NCBI GenBank assembly: GCA_963855995.1
Contig: OY979718.1
Coordinates: forward strand, 24,046,282-24,110,281
Length of the DNA: 64,000 nt
Origin: Muricea muricata
Lineage: Eukaryota > Cnidaria > Anthozoa > Malacalcyonacea > Plexauridae
Reading direction: 5' to 3'
The notes beneath the pieces were generated by a model, which saw only the letters and a list, made by a program, of their open reading frames with translations, did not search any database and was not told where the DNA came from. The position numbers and the translations under genes were made by a program. This document shows positions 13,127-25,997 of the stretch, piece after piece; position 1 is the stretch's first letter, and the number at the start of each line of letters is the position of its first letter.

Positions 13127-14188
13127 TCACGTGGTTTTGAGCGTCGCCAACCTCGTGTGCGCTGCAGTAAGAATGCTTGAGCTGAACACTGTCGAAGACG
13201 AAATGCTTTCCGTAGTACCAGCACGCCGTTTACTTCCTGGTTGACCAATCTTAAAGATTTTTCTAAAAACTTTCCCGCAATGAACACGAAACTGCTTGCT
13301 TTGAAAAGCGTACAGAAATGGATTGATACAAGACGATGAAAACCCGAGAATTATTCCGAATTGATAATAATCCGTGCTCCAGTTCACGTCCGAAACGTTG
13401 CCATACTGAAACAAGAGATACATTATGTTGTTCGGTGTCCAGCACACGAGAAACGTCACCAGCACCATCAAGACTATCCGTATTGTTCTCCGTTTACTCT
13501 TCATTATTTCAACACGCTGTTTCGGTTGGCCCAGAGCCATTTTCAGTGACACATCCAGAGTGTGAATGCGTTTCTTAATCCGATAAAAATTGTAAAAAAA
13601 TATCGCGGCCGGGATAATGTACTGACTGATGAACAACAATGAAAATATGAATACGCTGGGTAACTGCTTGGGCCAATAGTAACAACTTGTGCCGACCGTA
13701 GCCTTCGCAGCGCCGTAACGAATTCCGACGATGACGGGCAGCTCTCTGGCGAAACCGAAGAACCAAGCTAGACCGATGTATATGTATGTCTTTCGCGTTA
13801 TGCCCAATCGAGTCTTGAAAGGTTTCGTGATCGCAGAATACCTCTCAAAGCTTATAACGACTAGCAGGTATATGGAGACGCCAGCCAGCCAATACTGAGG
13901 CACGTTACCTGTCACCAACTTGCAAAACACGTTGCCACCTGTGCCAGTCGGATGTGGGAATGCTGTCGTGCTCATGATATAAATAGGTAGACATACGATG
14001 CACAACGCCATGTCGACAATAGCCAGAGCCATTAGGTACACATTGAAAGGTACATCTCGAAGTCGTTGCTTTGGCGTACCACTGCTTTTTAAAATCACTA
14101 TGATTACGACGTAGTTGCCAATAACACCAGTTATAAAAATGAAACTATAACACACTATCTCCCATGCTCTCAACTCAAAATTCGCCAT
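13127..14188 (-). CDS. Rhodopsin-family (class A) G-protein-coupled receptor, 353 aa, intronless
   Basis: A seven-transmembrane receptor expected at the cell surface and coupling to heterotrimeric G proteins. The ligand is unknown. TM1 (GNYVVIIVIL) is followed by TM2 (LMALAIVDMALC) and a TM3 start with the conserved extracellular Cys (VFCKL). TM3 ends FERYSAI in place of DRY. TM6 carries CWTP and TM7 NPFLY, the NPxxY switch. The C-terminal tail is Ser/Thr-rich, fitting arrestin-type phosphorylation. Length and a single exon fit class A receptors, which are often intronless in cnidarians. It looks peptide- or amine-receptor-like, but I cannot assign a subfamily. The start is the first ATG before TM1. 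Confidence 0.93.
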   Translation of the reverse strand: MANFELRAWEIVCYSFIFITGVIGNYVVIIVILKSSGTPKQRLRDVPFNVYLMALAIVDMALCIVCLPIYIMSTTAFPHPTGTGGNVFCKLVTGNVPQYWLAGVSIYLLVVISFERYSAITKPFKTRLGITRKTYIYIGLAWFFGFARELPVIVGIRYGAAKATVGTSCYYWPKQLPSVFIFSLLFISQYIIPAAIFFYNFYRIKKRIHTLDVSLKMALGQPKQRVEIMKSKRRTIRIVLMVLVTFLVCWTPNNIMYLLFQYGNVSDVNWSTDYYQFGIILGFSSSCINPFLYAFQSKQFRVHCGKVFRKIFKIGQPGSKRRAGTTESISSSTVFSSSILTAAHTRLATLKTT

Positions 14189-17089
14189 TGTATCTCAATT
14201 TGAGTTATCTAACAGCTAGACAACTTCCAATATGTTTAGTTCCGAACTTCCGCTTTCGCTGCTTTTATATATTGAAACTTTCACTATTGAAATTACACAA
14301 TTTCCCCGTAGCACTACCGCACTACAAGATTCTGCAACTCTCGCCTCCTTAAAGAATGTATGCGTATGACTAGTTTCTTATTATTCCTCTTCTGTGAATT
14401 GGGTAATTGATTTGTCTATTTCCTTTGGCAATATTATGTTGACCTTATGTCAACCAATATTACTTCAGGCGATTATAATTTGTGTTGAATGCAAATAGTT
14501 AACCGTCAATTTAGGTCGTGTGTCGTGGGTGCAGAGTCATGTGTCGTGAGTAAAGCCGTGGCTTGTAAAACTTGCTACAGTACACATATTTTTGTAGGAA
14601 GTACTTTTTTGCCTTGAATGAAACTAAAGATTAAACAAAAGAAAAAGCTAGCACTGTCTAGTGCAATAAATGCAAGAAAGTGCACAAGATATTTCTGAAG
14701 CAAAGGGAACGTCATTTTGTGCAACCATATTTTGATTGCATTTCATAGATCTTAAAATGACAGTGTAACTTCTTTGGTACAATTTCTCGAGATATTCGAC
14801 TTTACTCGACATGTAAATCACACAACATATGACATCACTGTGCATAATGAAAATTTACACACACGACGCACGACATATATAAACAGATACTATGAAACGA
14901 TGTGCAAAGGACTGCCCAACGTCATATTTCATGTTCCAGCTGATTGTAGCACTGTTTAATAAGCCGGCGCTAATTAATTAGTCGAATCTAGCATTTGTAG
15001 AAACGCAATTAAAATTGTAGTAATAAATACATGTAGATAAAATGCGGGCGCGGACTCGTGGACTGGCGGATGCTGAGTCGCGGAATGATTTTATTTGAAA
15101 AGTTAAAAAATACTGCCAAAAGAAATCTGCTATATAGATTTTGACTTCGATTCGAAGTCTAATTTCATTGACAAAGAGATATCTGGTCACGTTGGTGCAA
15201 CCTTACCTCCCCAAATTTATGTCATACAAGGGTACAAGACTATCACTTCCTTGGGTGAGCATGTGATCCCCTGCCAATCTCATGTGATTGAATCTCAATC
15301 AAAGTTGCACTTACAGGTTAGTCTCGTTTAATTTTCAAATGCTATCACATGATTGGCTAGTATCAATAATAAGACACAAAAATGCACTTGTTGTTCGAAA
15401 ATAATTCGGGAAAAAAAAATTTATTGAAATGTCTGGCATGTGGCAGATGGTTTCATGCTGTTCCTTCCTGCGTGAAGTCACTTGATCTACTAGGTAATCA
15501 GGTAATAGGTAATTAAAGGATCTAGGTAATAAAAGTAAAGCGTATCTGCTGAAATGCTGGTTTGTTTAGTGTCCATTCATGTTCATCCTTAAACCTCCGA
15601 GAGCGTCTGTCTCACTGTCACACTTTCGCCTGCAGCTTGGCATCAGGAAGCTTCTTTGCCAAAAAGTAATCTGCAATGGCAACGAGCTCGTTATTGACAG
15701 CCTTGCCAGTTTTTTCTTTGACTCTAAAGTCAAAAGCAATTTCGCCTAATAAGGCTCCAGATTTTTTCTCGTCAGCTGCGGCTGAGATTTATTCTTTACT
15801 AGCGATCAGTGAATTGGTACTGTACGAGTATTCTAACCACTGAGCGATACTAACAGGCGTTCTTCTTCAGAAGACGTGTTCATATTGCTGTCGTCAGAGT
15901 TATCGTGATGCGTTCGCTTTCTGTTTGGGCCATGTCATGTTTCATGGATGCTATTTCAACACGGTGGATTGCATCCAACACAACTTGCTGGTTTCCAGCG
16001 CCCTCTGGCCTGTTGTTCTTGCCTGTTTCCCACCTGCCGTCCTCGACAGCTGCGTCTTCTGGCGGGATAGATGAATTTCTTCGTACATTTCTGATTGTGT
16101 CAATATGGGTAGTCATTATGTCTTCGTACTATGTGTGACAAACCACGTTCAGTCAAAAGTACTGAATGTGTTGTAAATTTAAGATAGCTGTTGATAAAAG
16201 AGCAGGAGTTGAGCAGGAGTTCAAAATACACATCCTCCCACGTTAGTTACAAACCGTGCAGTGACTTGGCGCAGGAGCAGTGCTATCTCATTTGGTACTA
16301 ATCCGCCAAACATGAGATAGAATTAAGTATTCTTGGCTTTCACGTGACGTCATAAGTTTCACAACTCCAAATCGATACACAATCATTGGGGGGAAATAAT
16401 TTCTCACTGTATGTGTTGAAATTTTGTTTGGCAGCAAGTATGTGCAATTTCGTGAGATTTGTGCACTCCAGTACAGTATAATCATCAATACATTTTGGGT
16501 TGACCTCCGCTCAGATTTACTGCAAAATGCCCTAATGAAACCCAAGAATAGAAAGCTCAAACCTTATTGAAGTTTGCCTATTCATCAGGCGCTAAAGTTG
16601 GCTTCAGTTTCTCCCCCAGTCACCCTTTTTTGCTGAGGTTGGACACAATATAATACTAAAAATGTTAAATCTTTTTCTCTATAACCATAATTTCTGGAAT
16701 GAACTTTTAAGCATTGAAAACTAACAAAACTTCCTACAAATTACATTGAGGATAATACCTGCGTGCGTATTTCACTCTCCATCGAAAAGAAGGTGTCAAT
16801 GCATTTTGTGAGTATTCGTTTCTAAAAAAAGAAATACGATTGCGGGATAGCTTCCTTCCTAGGGCATATATTTGAGAAGCTAGCGAAAACTAGCCGTCAC
16901 CTGCAAAAAATTGCAATTCCGCCAAATCCGATGCTCCGCAGATCCAACATGCTAATCGCGACCGGACCTGTTGTTCAAGTATACATGAAGTATCTCCAAC
17001 ATATATTTTGGTCATGTGGATTATTGGTTTGGAGGAAATAACTGTTTTATTCATCGTATTTTCGATATTACACATATTAACGTGATAAA
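14189..17089. other. Intergenic region between GPCR and ORC3; one decayed ORF
   Basis: Mostly featureless AT-rich DNA. On the minus strand at about 15620-16116 there are two acidic, helix-like coding remnants (a segment with KKSGALLGEIAFDFRVKEK and one with RWETGKNN). They resemble leftovers of a transposon-borne protein but are broken by stops, so I give no name. The ORC3 promoter should lie in the last few hundred bases before 17090. Confidence 0.3.
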
Positions 17090-20000
17090 ATGGCAGCAAC
17101 GGAGGCATTCACTAACTCAGTTTCAAAAGGATGTTTTGTGATCCGTCCGCAGAAAGCGTCAAGTTCCCGAAAGCGCAAATCAGATGGAAGATTCTTAGAA
17201 CCCGATGACGGTTTCCCCCGCTTAATTCCTGGCGAATCAGATGAACACTGTCGCATGAGGCATAAGATATACGAAGACACGTGGAGCAAGGTAGAGAAGC
17301 AAGTGAGCTCGTTGCAAACAAACCTCAATGATAAAGTATTTGGTAATCTGTTAGAGTTCATCAATAAGTCTGTTTCCAGCGACAAGGTATTACTTATCTA
17401 CAACTATTTATTAGGGTAATTCAAGTTTAATCTGCACGTGCTCCCCCCCCCCCCGTCGAAGAACTGTAAAATTCCAGAGAGTGAGGAGGTTGTTGAAAAT
17501 ATCATTGATTTCTAGTAGGGGCCAACTAATGAATTCTATCTTGAGGGTGAAAGAGATCTCCTTGTGGAAGTATATAGCAAACATGGGCTAAGGGGGGGGG
17601 GGGGGTTTGAATTTTGCACCTTAGTAGTAATCTACCTTAGTATAGGTAGATATTTCTTTCTGGAATCATAATCAAGTCACATGATATGCATATTCTGTAT
17701 TGCATTGCATGCATTCTTTGTCCTAACCACGGGCATCCCAGCGCGCGTTACGTCATTGCACACATTATTATATAAATATCCTAAGGCTGGCAACTCTTTC
17801 ACCATATTAAACTGACACAATTTAGACTTTTACTTCAAACAAGAAAAAACAACACAATTTACTGCCAAAAAAACTAAATACAAATGACCTTGAATATCTC
17901 TTCTACATTTCTAGATAGTTTTTAGACAAAAACAAGATTCGGAAATACTTAAATTTGTTCAATAAGAAGTGTTTTTTGACCGAAATTTTCTGTGTAGATA
18001 GGCAGGATGCAAATTGCCCTACAAACGTCACTGTCGGAAACAACTTTGGCTAAGCAAGGCTAAGTTCCTATTGCCTGCTATTGAATTCGCCTTTTCTTCG
18101 GCGTTTCCGAGTTCTCATCAGCCAATAGCGACTTAGTCGAAGTTGTTTCCGATAGTGATGTTTGTAGGGCAATTTGTATATCGCCTACAGTATCTACACG
18201 GAAAATTTCGATCAAAAAACACTTTTTATTGAACAAATTTAAGTATTTCCAAATCTTGTTTCTGTCTAAAAACTGTCTAGAAATGTAGAAGAGATATTCA
18301 AGGTCATTGATATCTAGTTTTTTTGCAGTAAATTGGGTTATTTTTTCTTATTTGAAGTGAAAGTCTAACTTGTGTCAGTTTAATATGGTGAAAGAGTTGC
18401 CTGCCTTAGGATATTTACCAGTATATAACAATGTGTGCAATGATGTAACATGTGCTGGGATGCCTGTGTCCTAACAAACTAAAAATGATTTGGTAAACAT
18501 TCTCATTATGTGTGTAGGCTGATCCACACTTAATATGACTAATTTGAATAGGACCCTGAAAGAAAAGAAAAGGTAGATCTAGACTATATACTGGTATTTA
18601 TAATGACATCGTCGAGAATAAGTTTGCTACGACAGTTCTGGTCAAGGGGAGACTACAGTAGGCTTGATTGATAAGATTTTTTTTTAATTTGCCAAAAAAT
18701 GCATCTCTACGTTTTTCAGATTCAGATCAAAGTTATTTGCAATTTATCACATTTTCACCTGAAAGTCCAGTTCATCAGTTCTGCATGGCTTTGTCTACAT
18801 GCAATTGAAGTAAAGCATGGCATTATAACATGATGTTACAACTTGACATAACATGACAGTTACGGCAACACAACCATGGGATTTTTTATTTAATTAAATG
18901 AGAAATGTCACCGTGCAAACATAAACACATGCTTGAAAAGTTTGTGCTTTGTGCTTAAAAACACATGACAATATCTGAAAGGTCTTCAGTCCAATAGATC
19001 CTAAAACAAGCATGCTTCTATCCCATGCAAAAAAGGCATTTTCAACCTAAAAAAGCACATTTAGTGCCCGTAATAACAAGAGAATATATTATCTTTGCTC
19101 GTTAAAACCTGTTTGGGTGGGTGACAGTATGCTGAGATTGATTGCAAACCAAATAATGTATCATAAATAATGTATCAATAAAATATTGGTATCAGCTATT
19201 GTACTGTTGCCAATGTTGGTCACCAATATACTATTTACATTGTTAAATCATACTTTTATATTGCTTAATTGTTCTCGAATGTGGTTGCACCAATTATTTT
19301 TGAATGTTAACCTTGTCTACAGTATATAAATTAAGAAACTGCTGCAACAGCACCAGTTAAACCCATAGTGGTATATAAAATCAGGGCTTGCCAAATTTTG
19401 AAAAAGTCATTGCCCTTGGGGGAAGCAGTACTGATAATTTTATAGTCTCCCAGCACCATTTCTCACTTGCCTACATTAAATTAAATAGAAAATATGCTTG
19501 TCTTTCAAAACATTATTTATTTTTAGTTGCATTTGCCAATTTTGTAAGCACTGCATTTAGTTCATATTTTCGCTAACATTTCTGAGGTATGAATAAATGA
19601 TTTTATAATCATGTCTAATATATTGGTATACATTACCTTAATTATCGGCCATTATTGCTCCAATGGCGTACTGATGGTACTTGAATGTCTAGTCCAAACT
19701 ACTATAATAAAACACAACTTGGTATTGAACTAAACAACATATCATGAGTTTCCATTTGTATTTTGAAAAAAAGTCTTGTGTACGTTGTAGATATAACAAA
19801 TTAATGCACATCAATCTGACTGGAAAACTCATTGTACTGATATGCTAGTGTTAAATGCCACCATTGTATGGTATATTGAAATACTGGACATCCCTAATCT
19901 GTCTTCAAAGTTTGTTGACTGTTTTAGGTAAAAAGATTCTATTTTATCTTTTCTTTTCTGAAACCAGTGCATAATTTGTACTAAGCAAGCGAATGTTTTG

Positions 20001-23000
20001 CCGAATGGCGCAATCTGATTGGTCAATTTGAGTTCCGGATTTTGCCGTAATGCCGTCTGCTGTCCTCGCGGGGCATTATTACGAAATTTTTAGTGCCCTA
20101 TACAAAAAAACCAAAACAAAACAGTAGAAACGGTAGACTAGTATTTTTTAGAAAACATGTAAATTGCTGTAAGAAAAAGCAGGAAATGAGCGACGACGAA
20201 CTCTTAGAGAGTGAGTTTTATTACCCTGAGAAAGGCAATTTAAATGTAAGTTTGCAAAATGAAAAATTCGAAGCAAGCGAAGTTCTTAATAACAACTAGT
20301 ATAGATTCAACTTGTTAAAAAATGAATATTTGCTGTTTAATACACCACAAACACATTGCTGTTTTTGTTTTTTTGCAACCAGCTGTTCGCACGTTCGCTT
20401 TCTCACGTGCCGGAAACAGAAGTAAAAGATTATATCATCTGTTTAGTTTTAAAGTGAAAACTCAAAATTCAAAAATTTCAAAATGTCATGTAATAAACAA
20501 CTTATTAACATCGACCGCTCGGTCTTATATTAACCCGAGGTCTTGCCGTATTAAGTGGTTAATAGCTGGTATTAGTATAAATTCCTAGGTAACTGTTGAT
20601 TTTCCAGCATTCTGATTGGTCAAGATTCACAGTGACTATAGCTTTTTGCCTTTTGCTGGGGTTTTTTTTTGTACAGTAACAAATTTGTGATGTGAATTTT
20701 TATAAATTTCAGTTAATATTTCGCCTTTGGCTCAGTGAATATAGTCTTGTAATCACTGTTACTAATTGTTAAATAGCACGTTGTTATAAGGACATGTAAT
20801 ATTACGCAACACAGCCACGCTATTTGACAGCAATTGTACCTGTTTTTATAAACTGTTACCTTGTTCATATGGGTCATAATTTCCTCTAAACATTTAAATT
20901 TCTTCCTAGTGGCTAGTTGCTCAAAAATGAGCTAGCGTGCCATGAGTTGATGTAAAATTCAAAAGAAAATTTGCCAGTAGCTTTAGTAGCTTCTTTATAA
21001 ATTTGAAAATATTTCTTCAGAAATTTTTAGTTCAAAGGGGGCAGCCTACAGGGCAATCCTGCTCCCCCCGCCAAATCCTCCCCCTTCCCCCAAAAAAATT
21101 GGCAAAGTGTCTTTAAAAAAGTCATTACCTAAAATGTTTTTACCTCAATATTAATCTAAACTTTAAAGCGTATATTTTCATAGAAGCCATAAATTAGGAA
21201 GGGGGGTTGATAGTAGTTGTGATGAGACGTCTCCTACTTTACTTATGCATCATCGGTACTTAGAGCAGGGATTACTTTGCACAAATAACAAATTGATTGA
21301 AAATGGTAAATTGATAAAAAATAGTTGGTATTCAAAGTCCAATTCAAAGGTTTGATGTATATATCAATCTTAATAATTGTTCTGCTGTGACGCTCGTTGT
21401 TTTACATTTCCAGTCCCGTGGAGTGAAAGATGAAATTCCAACAGGCGTGTTTATTACTGGCGTCAACATGCCTGATCATGATGCAATTTTCTCACAATTA
21501 CAAGAGAACCTGTTGAAAATCACGCCGTACGTGTCTCGACTGTGTTCTAAAAGCTGCCCAAGTATAAAATCCATCGTAAAGGAAGCTGTAGGCCAAATCA
21601 TGGAAACTGACTATAGTGCAGATAAGGAAGTCGAGGCGGATCTTGCTAAATTTAACCCCCGCAAGGGAAACATCACTTTCGGTATATTCAAACAGTGGTA
21701 CGAATTGCGAGAAGCTAGCAAAGGAGATCGTAAACGACCTGTTGTATTTATTTTTGAAGATTTTGAAAGTTTCCAACCCAAGGCTCTTCAAGACTTTGTT
21801 ACTATTTGTAGTCTTTACGTCGATAAATTGCCTATAGTCCTGTTGTTTGGTGTTGCCACAATTCCAGCCGTTGTTCACCAGCTTTTGCCGCGTTCTATAT
21901 CGTCTTACCTGTGCATCGAAAAATTTCACGCTCAGCCAGCTATAGCTTACCTTCTCGAGGTCATTGATCGTATCTTCATATCGCCCGAGTTTGCCTTCAA
22001 ACTTGGACCCAACGTTTTTCAGTACCTGTACGAGAATTTTCTTTTTCACGATTTTTCACTGAGAAATTTTATTTTTGGTCTTAAATTTTGCATGATGGAT
22101 CATTTCTACGGTAACCCGCTTAGCATCTTATGTTCAAATGCCGATGTTATTAGAGAATTTTCCCACGAGCAATTGGAAATCGTACGAAAGTGTTTATCAT
22201 TTCGTAGATATGCTGAACGACAGGATCGAGAAAAGCGTCGTTTACTGTCGCAAAATGATAAGCACGCAATCAAGTTTGTCTCTGAAAAGTTGAAGGACAT
22301 GAACTCCTACCATCATCACTTCTTTCCTGTTCTACGATGCCTCGCATTTTTGATCGCCAAACTTCCTGGGTATCCGATGGGAAAGAAAGTTCGTGATGTC
22401 TATGAGCATTGCCTGAAAACAAGTGTCAAGGAGTCAGGCATGTACCGTCAAGCGATGAAAATGGCAGCTTTTCTTGCGAAAGACGAGTTAGTTCCAGTTT
22501 TGAAGGAATGTGTTAAGCTGCTCAACTCCGCCATTGAAAATCAGAAGCCGAATTGCGACGATTTCCAGGAGCATGTACAATCCCTGAAAAGTGCATTACT
22601 TGACTTTGAAGAACTTTCAAAGCCAAGTGCTGTCAAGATCGCAAGTGACATGTCTAGCGAACTCTCGCCAAACGTCGTTTCCTCAGTCACAAACAGATTT
22701 GAACTGAAGAAGAAGCTGAAAAACGCCGTCTACAACCGAAAGAAAGAGTCGCCTTTTGAAAAAACGAGAGGAAGTGCGATATTGATCCTTAACAAGATGT
22801 TTGAGGAATATCTTACTTGTCCTAAAGAGCAGACGTTGAATGAAATATTCTACTACGATCAAGCAGACACTGTGAAGCGGCGTCTGAGCGGATGTCCACG
22901 TATCGCCATCCAGACGGCATTAAACAATCCACGCCACTACCTGAATTGCTCATGCTGTGATATCGAGGAAGGTTCTATTCAAGATACTTTACCGGACATA

Positions 23001-23243
23001 TCGGTGGCATTCAAACTGCATCTGGAATGCGGTCGACTAATCAACCTTTACGACTGGCTTCAAGCGTTTATGACCGTCACTGAACTTCCCGCCAAAACGA
23101 CAAAGAAATCAACGAGTGACGAGCGGCAGACTTTACAAGCACGCTTCATCCACGTTGTATCCGAATTGCAGTTCTTGGGATTTATCAAAGCTACCAAAAG
23201 AAAGACCGATCATGTGGCTCGTTTGACTTGGGGTAGTTGTTGA
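17090..23243 (+). CDS. ORC3: Origin recognition complex subunit 3 (2 exons, 708 aa)
   Basis: ORC3 is part of the six-subunit complex that marks replication origins and helps load MCM helicase in the nucleus. The coding exons are 17090-17386 and 21414-23243, joined in phase 0 with GT-AG ends. The N-terminus has the family motif SKGCFVIRP. The middle carries the degenerate AAA+ region (VVFIFEDFESF at the Walker B position, then FGVATIPAVVHQLLP). The C-terminal winged-helix part ends LGFIKATKRKTDHVARLTWG, diagnostic of ORC3. The length matches the vertebrate protein (about 710 aa). Oddly, a gene with many introns in vertebrates has only one here, near the 5' end. The intron holds a MITE (17728-18466). 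Confidence 0.96.
17728..18466. repeat. Palindromic MITE in the ORC3 intron, with 9 bp target repeat
   Basis: The two halves are inverted copies of about 350 bp (for example TCACCATATTAAACTGACAC near 17799 and GTGTCAGTTTAATATGGTGA near 18373). TGTCCTAAC is directly repeated at 17719-17727 and 18467-18475. An 8-9 bp target repeat fits hAT or MULE mobilisation (inference). Non-coding. Confidence 0.85.
20186..20457 (+). CDS. Possible tiny two-exon ORF in the ORC3 intron
   Basis: ATG at 20186 opens 20 codons (MSDDELLESEFYYPEK...) ending at a strong donor, AAT|GTAAGT. A pyrimidine-rich acceptor at 20382 continues in phase (LFARSLSHVPETEVKDYI) and stops at 20457, giving 44 aa in total. The acidic-then-amphipathic sequence does not look random, but I do not recognise it. 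It could be a truncated gene copy carried by a repeat, or chance. Confidence 0.25.
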
Positions 23244-23767
23244 ACTTGCTGTAAAGCAACTCGTGGGATGGGAAAAATGTAAAACGTCTTTCACTTCAAA
23301 TCATCACATTTAATACCAAGATTGCTGTTCTAATAACAGAGTTATAGTTAATAAATACTGCGGCTCACATATTAAACTTATGGTTGACTTTCCTTGAGAC
23401 AGTGAAGTCTTTTACCTTCTGTTTCCTTGAGACAGTGAAATCTTCTTGTGTTATCTTATATAACAAGTATAAACAAACCAGTATGAAATTAGGGTTCTAA
23501 AATGATGTAATTGAAATACAATTTGGGAAATTTGTGTCGATAAATAGAAATGACTAATATCACTAATTGTTGAACAGTAAATGAAGATGTTATTTTCCTT
23601 GTTTCTTTATAAATTATCTTCTCAACGCGTTGTTCGAATTTTACAAAAAATAAATATAATGAATACTTTTTTGATGATTTGTCCTATGAAAAGAAACTTT
23701 TTGACTACTTAACGCATTCACTACACAAACTAAGTTGTCGCATGACACATCCATGATAGCTAGTGCG

Positions 23768-24212
23768 ATAACTGCACACGTAAAAATGTCACAACTTGTA
23801 TCAAGTCTGCAAACAAGCCGTCAACAAGTTGTGTTCGCACGGCTTGTTACAAGTTGTCAACAAGTTTGGAACAAGCTGTTAACAACTTGTAACAACCTTG
23901 ATGATATTGTCAGACTTGTTACAAGGTTTTTCCAACAAGCCTGTTACAATCTTGATATAGCGATATTGCTACAACCTTATGTCGTCAACCTTGTAACATT
24001 CTTGTTGTACCATGTCTGGATCAGACTTGTTAGAACAACCTTGTAACAAGTCTGATAATGTCATCAAGCTTGTTACAAGTTGTTAACAACTTGCTCCAAA
24101 CTTGTCGCGACAAACTAGAAACAAGTAGTGCGAACACAATTTGTTGACAACTTGTGAACAGACTTGTTACAACTTGTTTGCAGACTTGTGCGTTTTTACG
24201 CGTGTAGTGCAT
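23768..24212. repeat. Foldback MITE built of ACAAGTTGT-like repeats
   Basis: The ends CACACGTAAAAATG and CGTTTTTACGCGTGTAG are inverted. The inside is a long imperfect hairpin made of reiterated CAACTTGT/ACAAGTTG blocks (for example TTACAAGTTGT near 23848 and 24073). It lies 0.5 kb downstream of ORC3. The short ORFs across it are by-products. Confidence 0.75.
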
Positions 24213-24962
24213 TAGTTTTAAAAACATTGCATTGTTATTAAACTCAACTTTAGTTGTTCTATTGTCTAATGTTTCATAAACAATTTCAAGTCTGTCATAC
24301 GGCCCGGTTAGGATAGCTATATATATGCAGGATGTATTAAAAAAAAGTAGACAATTTTGAAACGGCTCTCAATCTCGCGAAGCGGCTTGAAGTATGAAGT
24401 TTTTTATTAATATACATTGGTTGGGTACTTACGGTGTAGAATAAATGAAAATATTCTGAAATTTAAATGTTTGAAACCCAGGGCTGTGCGTATTTTGAAA
24501 CGCATTAAAAATGGCTTGCGCTTTAAAGGCTTAAAAGTAATGTTTGAGTTGGTAGGTAGAAAATATGTTAGGTGTTTTATTACTGTTCAAAATTTCAAGA
24601 AATTTGATTGAGTTTAAGCCACTCAAAACGTCGTGAGAACGTATATTTTTCTCAATAAGAATCGTTTTTCTGAAGAAATGTTCCAATTTTAATTAAATGT
24701 TTCTTGGGAGTTGTATGCAAATTAAGTAAATACATAAATTAAACATGCAGAAAGCTAATTTTGCTAAAAATATGGAAGTTCGCGCGACGTTTTGAACGGC
24801 TTACACTTGACCAAATTTTCTGAAATTTTGTGTAGCAACTTTCTATAGAAATTTTGTAAACCAGGCATACGGTAAATTGACATTTTAACAAAAACTATAG
24901 AGATTTAAACGAGTTATTGAATTAAAATTGTTTCGTCAGCGCAAAAGTCTCATAATATTATT

Positions 24963-25103
24963 CAATAGCACTTATGCGGGTTTTCCCTAAAGCTGTTGTC
25001 CTCACCACCAAGTCTCGCTTTCATGTAAAGAGAACGTATGCGTCAATACGAGGCTTGGTGGTGAGGACAATAACCTCAGGGAAAACCCGCATAAGTGCTA
25101 TTG
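24963..25103. repeat. Hairpin MITE (GCGGGTTTTCCC family, second copy)
   Basis: CAATAGCACTTATGCGGGTT at the left pairs exactly with AACCCGCATAAGTGCTATTG at the right; the inner arms (TTGTCCTCACCACCAAG) also pair. Related to 65-198. Confidence 0.8.
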
Positions 25104-25474
25104 CTATAAGCTTATCTCTATATATCGATGAAATATTTGGTTGGAGGACCAATTAAGCCCCCAGCGATGATTTTTTTTCCTTTTTGGGGAGGGGCAGGGG
25201 GGGGAGCAGAGCATGAACGGGGCGCAAAAACTATAAAAAACATGAATTTTTCAGAGCAAAGAGAAACATTGACAGAAAAGCTTTATTAATATAAAGCTGA
25301 TATCTGATAAAGCGCGAATTGCGAGTGTTTTAAATGACTTCTAAATCGATTCATTTTATACCCATCTTGTCTGTTTGTATATAAAAGAATTTTCAATATA
25401 GATGTTGTATAAGCCGAGAGAATCGAAGTAAAAGATTTGTGAAAATCGACATGTGTTTTGTCTCGTATATAGAC

Positions 25475-25633
25475 CATAGGTCGCCCAACTAAGCTCGCAC
25501 GCAGTGGCACACCACGCACGCACGCGACTGCCTATCTATTATATAATTATATATAATAGATAGGCAGTCGCGTGCGTGCGTGGCGAATTTGCGTCGCGTA
25601 CCACTGCGTGCGAGCTTAGTTGGGCGGCCTATG
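25475..25633. repeat. Near-perfect 70 bp-arm hairpin
   Basis: CATAGGTCGCCCAACTAAGC at 25475 pairs with GCTTAGTTGGGCGGCCTATG at 25614-25633. The inner block GCGACTGCCTATCTATTAT also pairs across a short AT centre. The arms are GC-rich with CGCACG repeats. Non-coding. Confidence 0.8.
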
Positions 25634-25997
25634 TATAAACTCTAGTCACGGCTATGATTTCCTTTGTGTTTTTCTCATGAATTGTTATCATTAATAATAG
25701 ATATATATATATATATAAAATCATAAGATAAATTCAAAGTGGCTAAATTGCTTTCAAGGAGCTATAATATGATTTCAAAGTTTGCCAAGGACATTGCCAC
25801 GGGACATTGCTATCTGCATCTCAGCAATCCCGAAATGAACCAGTCCAAGAGTATCCTCTTAATAAATTAAAATTAAATTAAAATATATTTAATGTAAGCC
25901 AATCACGCATATTTTACGATTGCGTATGATGGACTCTTCTGTGTCGTAGATTTTTTTACCGCAGTGTGGACATCACGTGAATGCGACAGCTGTAAAT

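Noticed and set aside
15880-16138. ORFs of 77-78 aa on both strands
   Set aside because: They overlap antisense and have stops on either side; at most a decayed transposon remnant.
23790-24200. CRISPR-like array of short repeats (ACAAGTTGT)
   Set aside because: Spacing is irregular, repeats occur in both orientations, and the whole folds as one hairpin in animal DNA.
25977-25997. Upstream GTG start for the dioxygenase
   Set aside because: ATG at 25998 has a good context (AATATGGCG) and directly precedes the conserved N-terminus.
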